In this document: positions 1 through 12,962 of the stretch, in pieces
Layout of the letters: each line of letters begins with the position of its first letter
How positions within the stretch are numbered: the stretch's first letter is position 1
The notes under the pieces: generated by a model
What the model saw: only the letters and a program-made list of their open reading frames with translations
Told to the model about the DNA's origin: nothing
Database searches by the model: none
Source: Avena insularis
Taxonomy: Eukaryota; Streptophyta; Magnoliopsida; Poales; Poaceae
DNA: 64,000 nt
Assembly (NCBI GenBank): GCA_023614405.1
Contig: CM042694.1
Span: 132,189,711-132,253,710 of the forward strand
Direction: 5' to 3'
Translations under genes and position numbers: made by a program

Positions 1-729
1 CACTTGATTCATGATGACGATGTAGGTTGTCTCCTCCTTCGATTCCCCCAAAGATCGAAACCTTCGGGTGGTTGAAGTGGGAGATCTAGAGAGAGAGAGC
101 ACTTGCAACAGGTCTGGCCTTTTTCAAGTGAATCAAGAGTTCTGACCGAAGGGGATAATGGGGCTTTTATACCCCCTGCTTCGACTGAGCCGTTGGAGCC
201 TTTGGGGGCCGGATTATCCAACCCAAGTGAGGGCAGGATTATCCGGCCTGGGGAAAACTCCACCCTAGAATCGGATTATCCGGCAAATAATTCGCCTTCG
301 AACAGAAGCTCGCGTAGGGCAGGGCCTTGGGCGATTCCCCTGGGGCCGTATTATCCGGCCCAAGAGGGAGGCTGGATTATCCGGTCCAGGGAGAAAATCC
401 GCCCCAAAGTCGGACTGTCCGGGGGAAAATCTGCCCCCAGACAGAAACTCGCGCAGATGCTCCCTTGGGCGATTCCCCTAGGGCTGGATTATCCGGCCCT
501 AGAGGGAGGCCAGATTATCCAGTCCAGGGAGAAAATCCGCCCCAACGCCAGATCGTCTGGGAAAATCCGCCCCATGAAGCTCATGCCTGCCTTCAGCCAA
601 GATGGTCAGGCCGGATTATCTGGCCCATGATGGGGGCGGATAATCCGGCCCCCAAACATCCAAAAACATTCCTGCAACACTTAGTGCACATTAGAAACTC
701 CACGGTATTGTTATCTAACACACAAAACA
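1..729 (-). mobile_element. Partial LTR of an unidentified LTR retrotransposon
   Basis: Read on the minus strand the block begins TGTTTTGTGTG at 729, as an LTR does, and carries a TATAAAAG box (164-171) followed by a CT-rich leader (about 75-110). The other end lies outside the window, so neither the LTR length nor a target duplication can be checked. About ten degenerate copies of a GGATTATCCGG-like motif are spread over 205-645, often followed by a run resembling GAGAAAATCCGCCCC. The open frames here (103-630, 327-842) cross these repeats and show no protein family. It sits directly against the Copia pol remnant, so it either inserted there or replaced the 5' half of that element. The LTR identity is inferred from end and promoter shape only. 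Confidence 0.5.
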
Positions 730-738
730 TAGGGAACC

Positions 739-2084
739 ATGAAATGTTCTTTCACATGTTCTCCGGTACAATGGAGCGAGCGACCAATTTATTGGAAATC
801 ATACATACTGATGTATGTGGTCCAATGAGTGTGTCGGCGTGAGGTGGATATCATTATTTTGTTACTTTCACAAATGATTTTAGTAGATACAGGTATATAT
901 ATTTGACGAAACACAAGTCTGAAACCTTTGAAAAGTTCAAGGAATTTCAGAGTGAAGTGGAAAATCATCGTAATACAAAGATCAAATTTCTCCGGTCTGA
1001 CCGTGGAGGTGAATATCTAAGTTACGAGTTTAGCGCACATATGAGAGATTGTGGAATAGTTTCACAACTCACACCTACCAGAACACCACAGCGTAATGGT
1101 GTGTCAGAATGTCATAATCGTACTTTATTGGATATGGTTCGATCTATGATGTCTCTGACTGACTTGCCAGTGTCATTTTGGGGTTATGCACTAGAAACCG
1201 CTGCATTCACTTTAAATCGGTCACCATCTAAATTCGTTGAAAATACACCATATGAATTGTGGTATGGAAACAAACCTAAGCTGTCATTTCTTAAAGTTTG
1301 GGGATGTGATGTTTATGTGAAGAAACATCAGCCTGATAAACTCGAACCCAAAGCAGAAAAATGCATCTTCCTAGGATACCCTAAGAAACAATTGCATATT
1401 CTTTCTATCACAAATCCGAGGGAAAGGTTTTCGTTGCCAAGAATGGATCCTTTCTAGAGAAAGAGTTTCTCGCGAAAGGTGTGTGTAGTCGGAAGGTAGA
1501 ACTCAAAGAGGTTATTGAACCTTCTCTTCATGAAACGGCGAGTGGCGCAGCGCTAGAAATTGTTCTAGAGTTGACTTCACCGAATGAAGAGGGAACTAAT
1601 GATAATGATCATGAAACTCCGAAAGAGGATACTACCAACCCTCGCAAGTCAAGCAGGACACTTGTAGCTCCTGAACTATATGAAAATCATGTTATGAATG
1701 TCATGGTTTATGAAATAGATGAGCCTGCGATGTATGAAGAAGCAATGATGAGCCCAGATTCCAACAAATGGCTAGAAGCCATGAAATCCAAGATGGAATC
1801 CATGTATGAAAACCAGGTTTGGACCTTGGTGGACTTACCTCACGATCAAAAGGCCGTTGAGAATAGATGGATTTTCAAAAGAAAATCTGATGCCGACGGT
1901 AATGGGACCATCTATAAAGCTCGACTTGTTGCAAAGGGGTTTTGATAAATTCAAGGAGTTGACTACGATGAGACATTCTCTCCCGTAGCGATGCTAAAGT
2001 CGGTTAGGATTATGTTAGCAATTGCTGCATATTTCGATTATGAGATATGGCAGATGGATGTCAAAACTGCGTTCCTCAATGGTA
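739..2084 (+). pseudogene. pol: Copia pol, first part: integrase and start of reverse transcriptase
   Basis: The frame starting near 740 shows the Copia integrase core: HTDVCGPM (first catalytic Asp), SDRGGEY (second Asp) and NGVSE (Glu), then FWGYALETAAFTLNR and a C-terminal FLGYPKK. A stop lies at 842-844. A frameshift near 1385-1450 moves the reading to another frame, which carries the linker and the start of reverse transcriptase (NKWLEAMKSKMESMYENQVW, IYKARLVAKGF, DYDETFSPVA). Two consecutive stops follow at 1943-1948. The frame ends at 2084 where the Gypsy element inserted. Zinc finger, gag and protease are absent. The family makes element cDNA and integrates it; this copy cannot. The N-terminal junction at about 739 is approximate. 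Confidence 0.93.
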
Positions 2085-5000
2085 TGTAACACCCCCGGGA
2101 TCAGGGTTAAACAAATCCAGACCTTAGCCTGACATAAGCTTAACCTAGACCTCAAGTATATTCAGTGAGAAATCGGTAACACAACAGTAACCATGCAACA
2201 CAAAAATTATTATAGCAAGCTCATAACTGAGCGAAAAACCAAAATATTACAAGAAGAGGTCACTGACCACAATCATCAAACAACGGAAGGAAAATTATTC
2301 TATTAAGTATAGAAAACTTAACAAATGGACTAAGAGGCCTGAAGCATAACGATGACGTCCCAGCCCATATATTTCAGGTTACCGGCCGGGAACCCCAAGC
2401 TAGTCGTCGGTGTCGATTTTGTACGGAACTCGTCTTCAGGGAACACTTACTCTGCTACAAAAGTATCAACAAAGCAAGGGTGATTACATGGTGTACTCCG
2501 CAAGACTTATGGCTGGTGGGGTTATTTTGCATAAAGCCATCTTTGTTTATAAAACAAGAGAGAGAAGAAGCTCGTCTAATCAGAATATTTTAAAAAGGGG
2601 ATAAGAGAGCGACATCTCCGAAGAATTGATCATCATCTTGATATCCACCAAATTAATCCTTATCTCACAACTAGGATCATCCCCTCGTACCCAAGAGGGA
2701 ACATCCTTAAGCACACGTTGAGCTGCCAAGTTTTACGATTAGGTTAAAGTTCTCTATGATCTTAGAATTCGGTCACCAAGCATTCATAACCGTGAACACG
2801 GCTTTTCGAAAAGATTTAACCCTGCAGGGGTGTACAACTTTACCCACACGTACCAACCGACTCTTAATGGCACAATGATTAGCCCTCTTCCTTAGAAGGC
2901 CGACAGAGGGTGGTTGGACACGACCTTTACCTTGCTTTCACCGAGACCATGAGTCATGCCCTAAGGATGGTTTCGCCGTAACGGGTCAAATCCCGAAGAC
3001 GGTCCCTAGAGATGTGTGTCAAGGTTGGTTTACCAGGGGCTCCATCCACCCCAAGCAACCCCGGCCACGCTTACCTACCTGTATGAGTGCACCTCCTTCA
3101 CCGCCTTTGAGAAGATCCAGAATGCATGTCGAATGGATCGCCCGAACTATGAGACTCATGGAATCTACTAGGCAAGTTAATCAGCGGAGGGGTTCCCAAG
3201 CCCAGTGTGGCTGTACGCTCATCTTGGACCAAAGGCAAGAACTCGGTTCCTAGTGGTGGCGAGCATGGGACTACAAATACCCCACCCCACTGTGGCCTCC
3301 CATACAAGCGTTAACATGTTTAACCTGTACCACTGATCTTACCTCATTAGTATAGCTCATTCTCCTATCATACTAGATTCTTTGCATTTGATACGTCATC
3401 TGGATGAACCAGAACTGACAGCTATGCATGGCTAAGAAGGACATATATATAAGCTCTAGCAGTGCACACAAGCCAAACCTAGTTATGCTAGGAGCAGTGG
3501 ATCAGGTAATATAAGCTCAAAGGGAGTAATGCAACACATAGGTTAATCTATCTATTGATAAAAGACCATAGCGGAATCGTATGCATCATGGCAAGAATGA
3601 AATGCTTTCGAAATCATAGGCTTGTATAATAGTGGGGCTATGCTTGCCTTGTTTGTTGATACCTAGAAATAGATCTTTAGAAGCCTTGTACTTGACTTGA
3701 TTACTGTTAGTCAAGTATTGTTCGTCGGTCTTCGATGGTGTTAGTCTTGGTCTTCGATCTTGATCTCGATATCGTATTCTGCTGGAAAGAACCAAACACC
3801 AGAAAGAAAAGGGAACAACAATCAACACATCGCATCGATGCAATGCTCAAGCAAGGATGATGATATGACAAGTTAATTAGTACTATAATGAAACCCTAGA
3901 GCATGCTCGATCATTTTACACAGGGTCCGAAGGGTACAAACCCTAGGACAGGGGAACCCCGGAACACGTGTGAGGGGTTTATTTAGTCCTCTAAGTAAAC
4001 TTGTCATTTAAGTTTCTTAAAAATGCATTATTATAGGTTAAACAGATAGATCTCATTTTTCTGAACATTTTGATATATTATACACATTTTTCTGACTTAT
4101 AAATAATTATATATTGATTTTACAATATTGAACCATTTTATGGAATTATTAAACCAATTATAAAAGGATTATTGCGTCATCATGACGTGGGGCTGACGTC
4201 ACAGACAGGGAGGGGCTGTTTCTCACCGGGGCAGAAGCTACCTGATGTGGCTGACCTGTGGGCCAGGGGCCACGTTAGCGTGCCACCTCGATGAGGAGGG
4301 GCCTGCGATGGACGGAGGGAGACGCCGGCGACCACATAGCAGCGGCGCCACGGAGCGTGCGCGGATGCGCAACTGCGCGGATCAGAGGCGCCTAAACGTG
4401 AGTGAGCTAACTAGGACGGCGCGAGCTCCTAAGGTGGCCGGGAACCTCGCCGGAGATGACCAGAGCGGAGGCTACACGGTGGTGCTCGAGGCTAGAGAAA
4501 CCAGAGAAAGAGGAGAGGAAGGGAAGGGCCTAGATGGGCCAGCGGCTAACCCTGATCGCGACGGACGGGTCGGTGAGGCGAGGTGAGGTCGGGGAAGACG
4601 GCAATGGCGGCGGCGGTGCTTGTCGTTACCGAGGAATATGAGGTTTGTGGCGGATATTTGAGGCACCCCGCGTCGATTCCTTCAGCAAGGACGGTCACGG
4701 CGACGAGGCGGAGCTTCCAGCGGCCTCAACGGAGCTTAGGACTGCCGGAAACGGTGGTGATTGGTGGCAAGGTCCGGCTAGGGTTTCGGGCAGAAGGGGG
4801 AAACTGATAGAGGAAACGAGATAGAGCGAGATGGGTATGAGAAGAGAGAGGGGATCACGTCGGTCCTTATCCGTGTGTCCAGGGGCGGCGGCGGGAATCA
4901 CTGCACGGCAAAGATCGATGGCCGGCGACGGGACACGCAGGTGCTTGCATCAGGAGGAAGAAGAAAAGAGAAGAATGCCTGAAGGGGTACGGACTGGCTT

Positions 5001-5404
5001 GGGCCAGATTTGGGTCGGTGTGGGCCTTGGCTGGTTCAAGCCAGAAAGAGAGAGAGAGGGAGGGATGCGGCCTGGTTTTGCTTCTAGCTAATTTTTCCTG
5101 AAAACATTTTCCAAATTCTGTTTTTCTTTATCTCTTTTGTATTTTCATTTCAAATCTGTTTTTGATAATTTCAAAAATACCAGAGGGTTTCAAAAATATG
5201 GAAAATATTGTAGCGGCCCTTGAAACCATTTGGGCTCCAACATTTTTGTAGCTTTCAAAATATTCAAAACATTTTGAATTGATTTGAGAGGAAGATTGAA
5301 AGTAGGGTTTTGCTTTATTTTTGTTTGCATGCATTTTTAGTTATGATGCTCATGAATGCACAAACAACCCTAAGTATAAGATTAACTAAAAATGGGGTGT
5401 TACA
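2085..5404 (-). repeat. 3' LTR (left copy) of the Gypsy element
   Basis: This 3320-bp LTR is homologous along its length to 17052-20379. In the first 170 bp or so I count about a dozen substitutions between the copies, so the pair is moderately old. It holds an AT-rich half (3900-4160) and a GC-rich half (4190-5090) with a TGACGTCA palindrome at 4194-4201. The small frames inside (for example 4245-4586 and 4831-5091) shift between the two LTR copies and are not coding. Confidence 0.93.
4194..4201. promoter_or_regulatory. TGACGTCA bZIP-type palindrome in the Gypsy LTR (left copy)
   Basis: The perfect palindrome TGACGTCA has the ACGT core recognised by plant bZIP factors such as the TGA/ASF-1 class. 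A near copy, CATGACGTGG, lies 10-15 bp to its left. The matching site in the other LTR is intact at 19164-19171 although the surrounding bases differ, so the site predates the insertion. Function is inferred. Confidence 0.5.
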
Positions 5405-6351
5405 GCTCTATCCCCCTTACGAGAATCTCGACCCTAGATTCCAAAGGTAGGAAGAGAGACAGAGGGAGCAAGAAACAGGGTCACTCTAAAGATAAGAGGG
5501 AAACACACCAAACAACACACATAGTATCTCATGGTCAACTCATGAAAGGAGTGTTCAAAAAAACTCTAAGATGACAAACATGAAACACATCAAGGTAAAG
5601 GAGGAAACAAGAGGAGATGGTTTCAAATTGTTAGATAACTGATCTTCATAAGGATTGAGACCATGGAGTTTCAGAAGAGTTTAAGCTTCTGAAAAGGGAA
5701 GCTTTCAATAGAAAGAACATGACCATAGACTTCGAGATACGAAACTCTATTAGACGGCTTAAGTAGAGCTTCCAGGAATATAGAGATACGAATAACCAAA
5801 CTGTTGATCTACTTTTGATACAAAAGGATCACTCTTTGTTCAACAAAAGGTTAAGACAGAAAGGTGTTTTAAGGCGAGGACTCACAAGAGTCGAGGGAAC
5901 ATGTAACAAGAGAAACTTCTGATTACCAAAATTATAATCACTCTGTGAACATGATCTAGAAACGAAGGAAACTCTTTATTCATCCAGGGTTATCAAAATC
6001 TTTGCCAAAGATCGTGATATCACTTTACACCACCAAGATGATTAAGTAAGAAGATTCCTGATGACACGAGGAAAAAGAAACTTCATTCTTAGACTTCAAT
6101 TACTTGGCACAATAAGATGCTTACCAACATAAAAGGGTCTGGAGGATCGACCGAGAGACATTTAGCAACACTACTTTAAATGTTCTCCTTGATGTTCGAG
6201 ACATGAGACATTAAGTAAAGGCCAAACTTCGGAGACAAAGGAAACCATAAGCACAACTCCTATAATAAATCATAGAAGAAGCCTCCTGAAGAGTGGTTGT
6301 TATTTGCAGATTCAAGAGAATTTTACAATAGGCTTTCCGACTAGTTGTGTC
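5405..6351 (-). pseudogene. Gypsy internal domain, 3' remnant
   Basis: This stretch lies between the left Gypsy LTR and the inner Copia. By position it should be the integrase end of pol on the minus strand, but stops are dense in all frames and I could not align a catalytic motif. The purine-rich tract next to the LTR (5405-5418 read on the minus strand, AAGGGGGATAGAGC) fits a polypurine tract. The last five bases, GTGTC, are the target duplication of the inner Copia. Confidence 0.6.
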
Positions 6352-8045
6352 TGTTGGGTCCGCAGCATAGAAAACAAAAAATTTCCTACGGTGTGAACTA
6401 CACGCCAAGATCTATCTACTAGGTACAAAGCAACGGGTGGACATACATCCAACGAGAACTTACCCTCGTAGACAACGAGCTTTGTTAACGAGTAGGAACT
6501 CGTGGTTGATGTAGTCGTACACTTGCCGATCTCAAGATCCTGAGAAGTCCAGCAGGTCCGGCTCCAGCACGTCCATCAGATCCAGCTCCAGCAGCACCAA
6601 GTCCAGCACCACAAAGCAGCGGTGCATCCGTGATCGCACACACGTCCGGTACCCCGACAACCTCCATCCCTCGCTCCAGCAAAGCAGCGGAAGCAGCAAC
6701 TCCTTTCCAGATAAAACCACCGGGAACATGTATCTCGCTAACCCGAGACCATGGGGGAATAATACTAGAGGGGGAGAGAGATCCTTCACAAGGAGGTGTG
6801 TGTGAGAAGTGAGGAGGGGGTGGCCTTTTATAGGAGGAGGGGGCTGCCCCTCCTTCATGGCTGGCGCATGGAGGAGGTGACCCTTCACCTCCTCCATTCA
6901 TGTGGTGGTAACTCCCTCCACATAAATTTGCCCCTTCACATTCTCTTTTAAAGTCTCCACTTTAAATGCATTAAAATTCTCTAAGTTTAATGCTCTCTCA
7001 TTTAATAAAACTCTTTTATTATTTTTATTCAGAATTTTGTTAATTACTTTAATTAACAAACATTCACATAAAACCCCCTGCAACATTTCAATATTACATG
7101 CAGAACCAATTTCAGCAATTTCACCCGAAACAGTTTTGTCTATTGAAATAATTCAGCGCTTTCTTAAATCTTTATCTGAAACATATTTGCTCCAAATGGT
7201 GTTGGTATCCCTTAAGTGTGTCACCCTACGGTTGTTCATGAATAATGCAGACATGAGACCCTCTCCGATCAATAATTAGCAGCGGGACCTGGAGATCCAT
7301 ACTGACTCCTACACATTCAACGATGACTTCTGTGATCGTGAGAACCTTTAACACTAGTAACTAAATCCCTTTGTCCCGTGATATATTACATGTCCGATAT
7401 TTGATCATCGGTATCTCCATACCTAGTTTGATCTCGTTACCGACATGTACTCTTTTCTCGTTCCCGTGATATTACATTCTAGTGATCACATCACTTGCTT
7501 GCAAGCTATTTCAATGTGATATCACCGAGAGGGCCCAGAGAATATCTATCCGTCATCTGGATTGACAAATTCCACTCTTGATCCATGAGCCTCAACATAA
7601 CACCTTCGTATTACTGAACCCATCTTTATAGTCACCCTACGGTGTGACGTTTGATGTTATCAAGATACTCTTCCGGTGTTAGCAATTAACATGATCTCAT
7701 GGTCTAAGGATAAAGATTACTTCGTATGATGTTATAGCAATATAAACATAATGACTTGATCGTAATGCTATACTTCGGATGAATGTTCATCACATCATTC
7801 CACCAATGGTGTGACCTTGTTATTAACAACATCCAATGTCCATGATCTGGAAACCTTGATCATCTTGTTAATCAACAAGCTAGTCTATAAGAGAGGCATG
7901 ACTAGGAACCCTTTTTGTTTATTAAACACACATGTATTGATGTTTCCGAATCAATACAATTCTAGCATGTAAAATAAACATTTATCATAAACATGGAATA
8001 AGATAATAACCACTTTATTATTGCCTCTCGGGCATATTCCCTTCA
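6352..8045 (-). repeat. 3' LTR (left copy) of the inner Copia
   Basis: This 1694-bp LTR has TGTTGGGTCC at the left and TTCCCTTCA at the right end. Over a 430-bp stretch (7290-7680 against 13800-14180) I count only about nine differences to the right copy. It retains about 107 bp (roughly 6850-6958) that the right LTR lacks; the missing piece is bounded by short CTCC-type direct repeats, typical of illegitimate recombination. Confidence 0.94.
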
Positions 8046-8062
8046 GTCTCCCACTTGCACTA

Positions 8063-11000
8063 GAGTCAATAATATAGTTTGAAAAACTTTTGCATTGAAC
8101 ACCTATGGCTTTACGGTGTTGCATATACGCTATTGCTAGTGGTTAACATAATCTCCGGATGTGACAGTTTCAGATCCGTGTGTATTTGCATGTCTTTGCG
8201 TCTCTACGCATCACTCATTCTCAAATGAGATGGCATTGTATAAATTTGGTCCTCTGGTGAGACCTTTAGTTCGTTCGGCTCAAAATATGTTGATATTGTT
8301 GTCACACAATATATCTTCATAGTATTAGCCCACTTTGAACCACACCTAGTTTGATAACAAACTACTTAACACAAATGCCCTCCTTTGCTGCTACTATAGC
8401 AGTCATATACTTAGCCTTTTGTTGTAGTATCCGTCACAATATCTCAACTTTGGAACTCATCCAAATCCATCATGGAACATCCTTTCCATTATATTCTGCC
8501 ACCCATAGTCTAAATTGAGATAAATTTAATTTGTATCTTGTGACAAAACTAGTATCAATGTAACACTTTACAATGAACTACCTTTAACTATTTGTCACTT
8601 ATACATGATATATTCTTAGTTCTTCCAAAGCTCATAAGAATATCTTTACTATTGTCCAATGATCATCTAATGAATCATTCTGGTATATGCTCATAACATT
8701 TAGAGCATAGCACATTCTGGATATATACATATCATGGTATAATCGATCAGAATCTTCATGTGATTTTACTCACCAAGTGTTGAAACACTTGAATCTGAAT
8801 ACAATTCTTTCCATGCAGCAAGAACCTTTCTTGTTGTTTCCATATTGAACCCTTTCAATATCTCATATTGAACCCTTTCAATATCTTATATATGTATGTC
8901 TGGCACAACCACATTAGCGCCTTAATCTATCCATATAGATATTGATGCCTAATATTCTGGGTTTGCCCAAGTCTTTCATCGAAATCTTATTTTAATGAAA
9001 TCCTTAACTTGTGTCAATTCAAGATACATCATTTCCAATCAACAATATGTCCTCTACATAATGTATTAGAAATATGTCTCAGTGCTCCCACTTAATTTCT
9101 TGCAAATGCAAGCATCATCATCATCTCCGATGAATTTAAACTCTTTTAATAGTTTCATCATGGTGAAGATTCCAACTCCGCTATGCTTACTTCAACTATT
9201 GAAGTTTACATGCCCTTTTAGCACCCTTTGAATTAACAAAACCCTTCGGACCATGTCATGTACATGTCCTAGGTTACCGTTCTATTAGAAGAACCTTAAT
9301 TTGTTTATTCAACTACCATATACCAAATTATATGTAGTGGTTGCTACATTAATCTGTCAAGACTATATATCGCTATGAAAGATCATATCTTGTCATAGTC
9401 AACTCCTTGAACATTGCCGTAAACTTCTTTCTGACATGTCGACTATTTCATAGATGTCAAACATCCATGTCTATTTCTTTATAGATCCAAACACGACCGA
9501 TAGGCTTCACGCCTTTCCGGAGGGTCTTCCAAGTTCAGAAACTTGATTTCTCGTGTATGGATACTATCACGGATTCTATGACTTCTAGTCATTTTATGGA
9601 GTCAGGGCCCATCATCACTTCTTTGCATGTAGTCGGTTCATCATTGTCAAAACAATAATGACTTGCTTATCAAATCTTACTATTTGATTCTTACCGACCC
9701 ACACGGTTCTATAGGAACTTTAATCTCCGAGATCACACCTTTTGTAATCACGAGAGCCATGAGCATTGTACGCCGGGACACTTTCTTCCGTGCTACTTAG
9801 CACATATAGCTAAGGTTCAACAACCTTATCAAAGTTCTATTGTCCTCCCACTTAACTTTTCACAAAAATTCCTTCTCAAGAAACTTGACGTTCCAAGTAA
9901 CAAAATCTTTTGTCCTTGGTGTTATGGAGAAATTCCCAACAAATTCTTTGGGATAACCTACAAAGACGTGCTTATCCGACTTTGGTTGTAAACATTTTAC
10001 TTATGCATAGCATACCAAAATTTAAGAAAAGACAATTCGGGTTTTATCCCAAACCATAACTCATATGGTGTCATTTCAACGGATCACGATGGTGCTCTTT
10101 TCAGTGTAAAAGCGGTAGTCTCTAAAGCTTCAATCCTTAAAACATAATGGCAGTTTTATGAATGACAACTTTGATCTTACCATGTCAAACATGGTTTGAT
10201 TTCATCTCTCGAATATGCCATACTCCTATGGTTTATCGGGGAACACAAATCATGGAACAATTCCTCAAGTCTTAGGTGTTTTTGCTAAACATGTAACTCA
10301 AATATCTTCCTTTATGATCGAATCATAAACTCTTTATTTTCTTGTTACAATGAATTTTCACTTAATCTTGAAAGTCTTTGAACAACTTTCAAATGTTTCA
10401 TACTTCTTCCTTATTAAGTAAATATATATATATATTCACTCAAATTCTTGAAGAAAGCAAATGAAGCAAAAAGATCCATCGCATATGGCTACACATAATG
10501 GACTTATGCACATCAGCATGCACAATTTCCAATAAGCTAGTCATCCGTTCCTCTTTGGCCTATGAACGGAGTTTCAATTATCTCGAGAAAAGTCTCACAT
10601 GCGTCAATTGATCAAAATCAAGGACTCCAAAATTCCATCAACATGGAGTTTCTTCATGTTTTCTTTCGAATATAATTCAAACAGCGATGTCACTTCATAA
10701 GTGATCTTTCAATCATTTGTCTTGCGACATTTTAGCAATAGTGTTTATGGATGTGATTTCTCCAACTAGACTTGTAAAAGTTCATCCATCCTTATGGAAT
10801 ACGGTAATTATTTTAATAACCATTGTTCTCATAATACCGGAACAAAATAACAATTATTTAAACAAATCTTGAAGGCTTGGTTTTATGACAATGAAAAACA
10901 CAATAACACTTTATTTGTTTTCGATGAACATCATCACTCATTCTCTTGCTGGTTACTTAGGCCATTGTAGTTCATGAATTGCGTTGTCCTGTATGACACT

Positions 11001-12948
11001 TCATACCAACCAATTCGGTATCCAATACCGGTATCCAATACCTCATAACCACATTGTTTAACAAGCAAGGAATATATCCATAACATGTATATCTTCTATA
11101 TACCCAAGTTGGACATCTCCAACCTTTTGTTTTCTGCCAAATATTTTATAGATTCTCTTTCAGCAATTCCTTTTTCTTTTAAAAGAATCTATCGACATCA
11201 ATAGTGGTGTCATCAACATGACACATGGTACAAAGCGTATATAGTCAACTACTAATACCTTTGGACTTGCACTTTGAAGTGGATCACCATTATAAAATGT
11301 TTGGTGTTCTTTCAAAAATCCATTCTTTAGTAATCTATTAGTGTAGTAAACATTTTACTTACATCTTCTATTCATCCTTATCATGACAACTTTCATGGTC
11401 AAGCTACTATAGCTTATAAGGAAGAATCACGAGTATAATATCAGTTCCCAAAACCTTTTTGGTAGATTCGGATGCCTAGCATCTCCATCCTTTACAAATT
11501 CTCATACAATATGAGAACATGTATTTTGATAAATTATACTCTATCATAATGCAACCAAAAACATTGTTTCAGATATCACAATATCTTTCACACATGATGG
11601 TTTCTGAAACAATTTCCAGCTCCAATATAATCCTGATATTAAAACAACTTTTTGAATATCAATAATCATGGAGGCAAACATGATACTTTAGATACTAACA
11701 TTGGAATTCTTATTCTTGATTTAATACTACTTATTAAACTTCATGGAGTAAATAGAGTTAGCTGAAAGTTTGCAATAGTACTTATAAACTTTAAATTGAC
11801 ATTCAAAACAATACGATATCAGTTCGTAAAGTAAATATCCAGAATTCTATAGTTCTATTATCTCAAATAAAAACTAAGCATAAGGTAGAAAACGAATGCC
11901 AATGACTACAACAAACTATGCAAATTCACTTTGTTTTAATTTATGACAAATTTGGTTCGACTAATCCAAATTAGAAATAAACTCCCACTCAAAAACGACA
12001 TCCCTCGTGCCTTTTTGGTGATTACATGAACCAAATCCACTACACCAAGTTCGATCATCACGTGAGTTGATGTAGCTTCAAAGGCGAGCATCTATATGGG
12101 CATCATATCAACTATATGAGTCATGCTTAACCTTTCAGTCCGTGTTCCGAGGCCATGTCTGTACATGCTAGGCTCGCCAATTAAGAACCTTAGTACTCAC
12201 ATGTGTAAAACTGTCTTACACCCGTTTGTATGAAAGCGTAGAGTCGAGTACACCCGATCATCACGTGATGTCTCGAAACACGATCCACAAAACGGTGCAT
12301 ACTTAAGGAAGAACACATTTTTATCTTGATATCTAAATGAGGGATCATCTTACAATGCTACATAAAGCGCCAAACTAGCAGTATAAGATGCTAACATCTA
12401 ATGTGTAAAGTGAGATGATATGGTCCATGCATTTGATCTCTATCATTTGCATCGTGGTATGATCTCTATCATTCCTTTGTGTGTAAGGCCAAGGTCTATG
12501 GAACTTACACGTTGAGTGTGTTGTAAGAGTATCTATCATACATCTACTTACAAAAATACCATATCAATACAATAGCCCAGGAACGATCTAAGCTAGACGC
12601 CTCTAATTTATCAATTGCAAGTTTTACGTGGCTTAGGGCTTTCGAAGATAGAACCGTTCTTACCTACGAACATGAACCACAACGAGGATAACCAAATTAT
12701 TAGCAACTCGTTGTAAATCAGATATTGACTATAGTAGGAGAGATGACACCCGACCACTTATGCAAAACAAGTTGCATGTCAGTCGTGGAACCGGTCTCAT
12801 GTACGATGACATGTAAGGTTGGTCCGGGCCGCTTCATCCCACTATGCCACCAATATCCAAAATACATAGAAGATGCAATAACATGATCATCATCGCCCAC
12901 ATATCAACATATGTGTACTACCCGTGCTAAGCACCTACGCATAGATCA
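8063..12948 (-). pseudogene. pol: Inner Copia gag-pol, extremely decayed
   Basis: The internal domain has normal length (4.9 kb), but no frame of 60 codons survives in it except one short chance frame near the 5' end. Copia identity is still readable: on the minus strand 10134-10063 gives ALETTAFTLKRAPS, a stop, then SVEMTPYE, which is the integrase segment also seen in the outer copy at about 1190-1255. Given how similar the LTRs are, the coding region must have been dead before this copy inserted. Confidence 0.8.
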
Positions 12949-12961
12949 GGCTCTGATACCA
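12949..12961 (-). other. Primer binding site of the inner Copia
   Basis: On the minus strand this reads TGGTATCAGAGCC, complementary to the 3' end of initiator methionine tRNA, one base inside the right LTR. It fixes the orientation of the element. Confidence 0.9.
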
Positions 12962-12962
12962 C

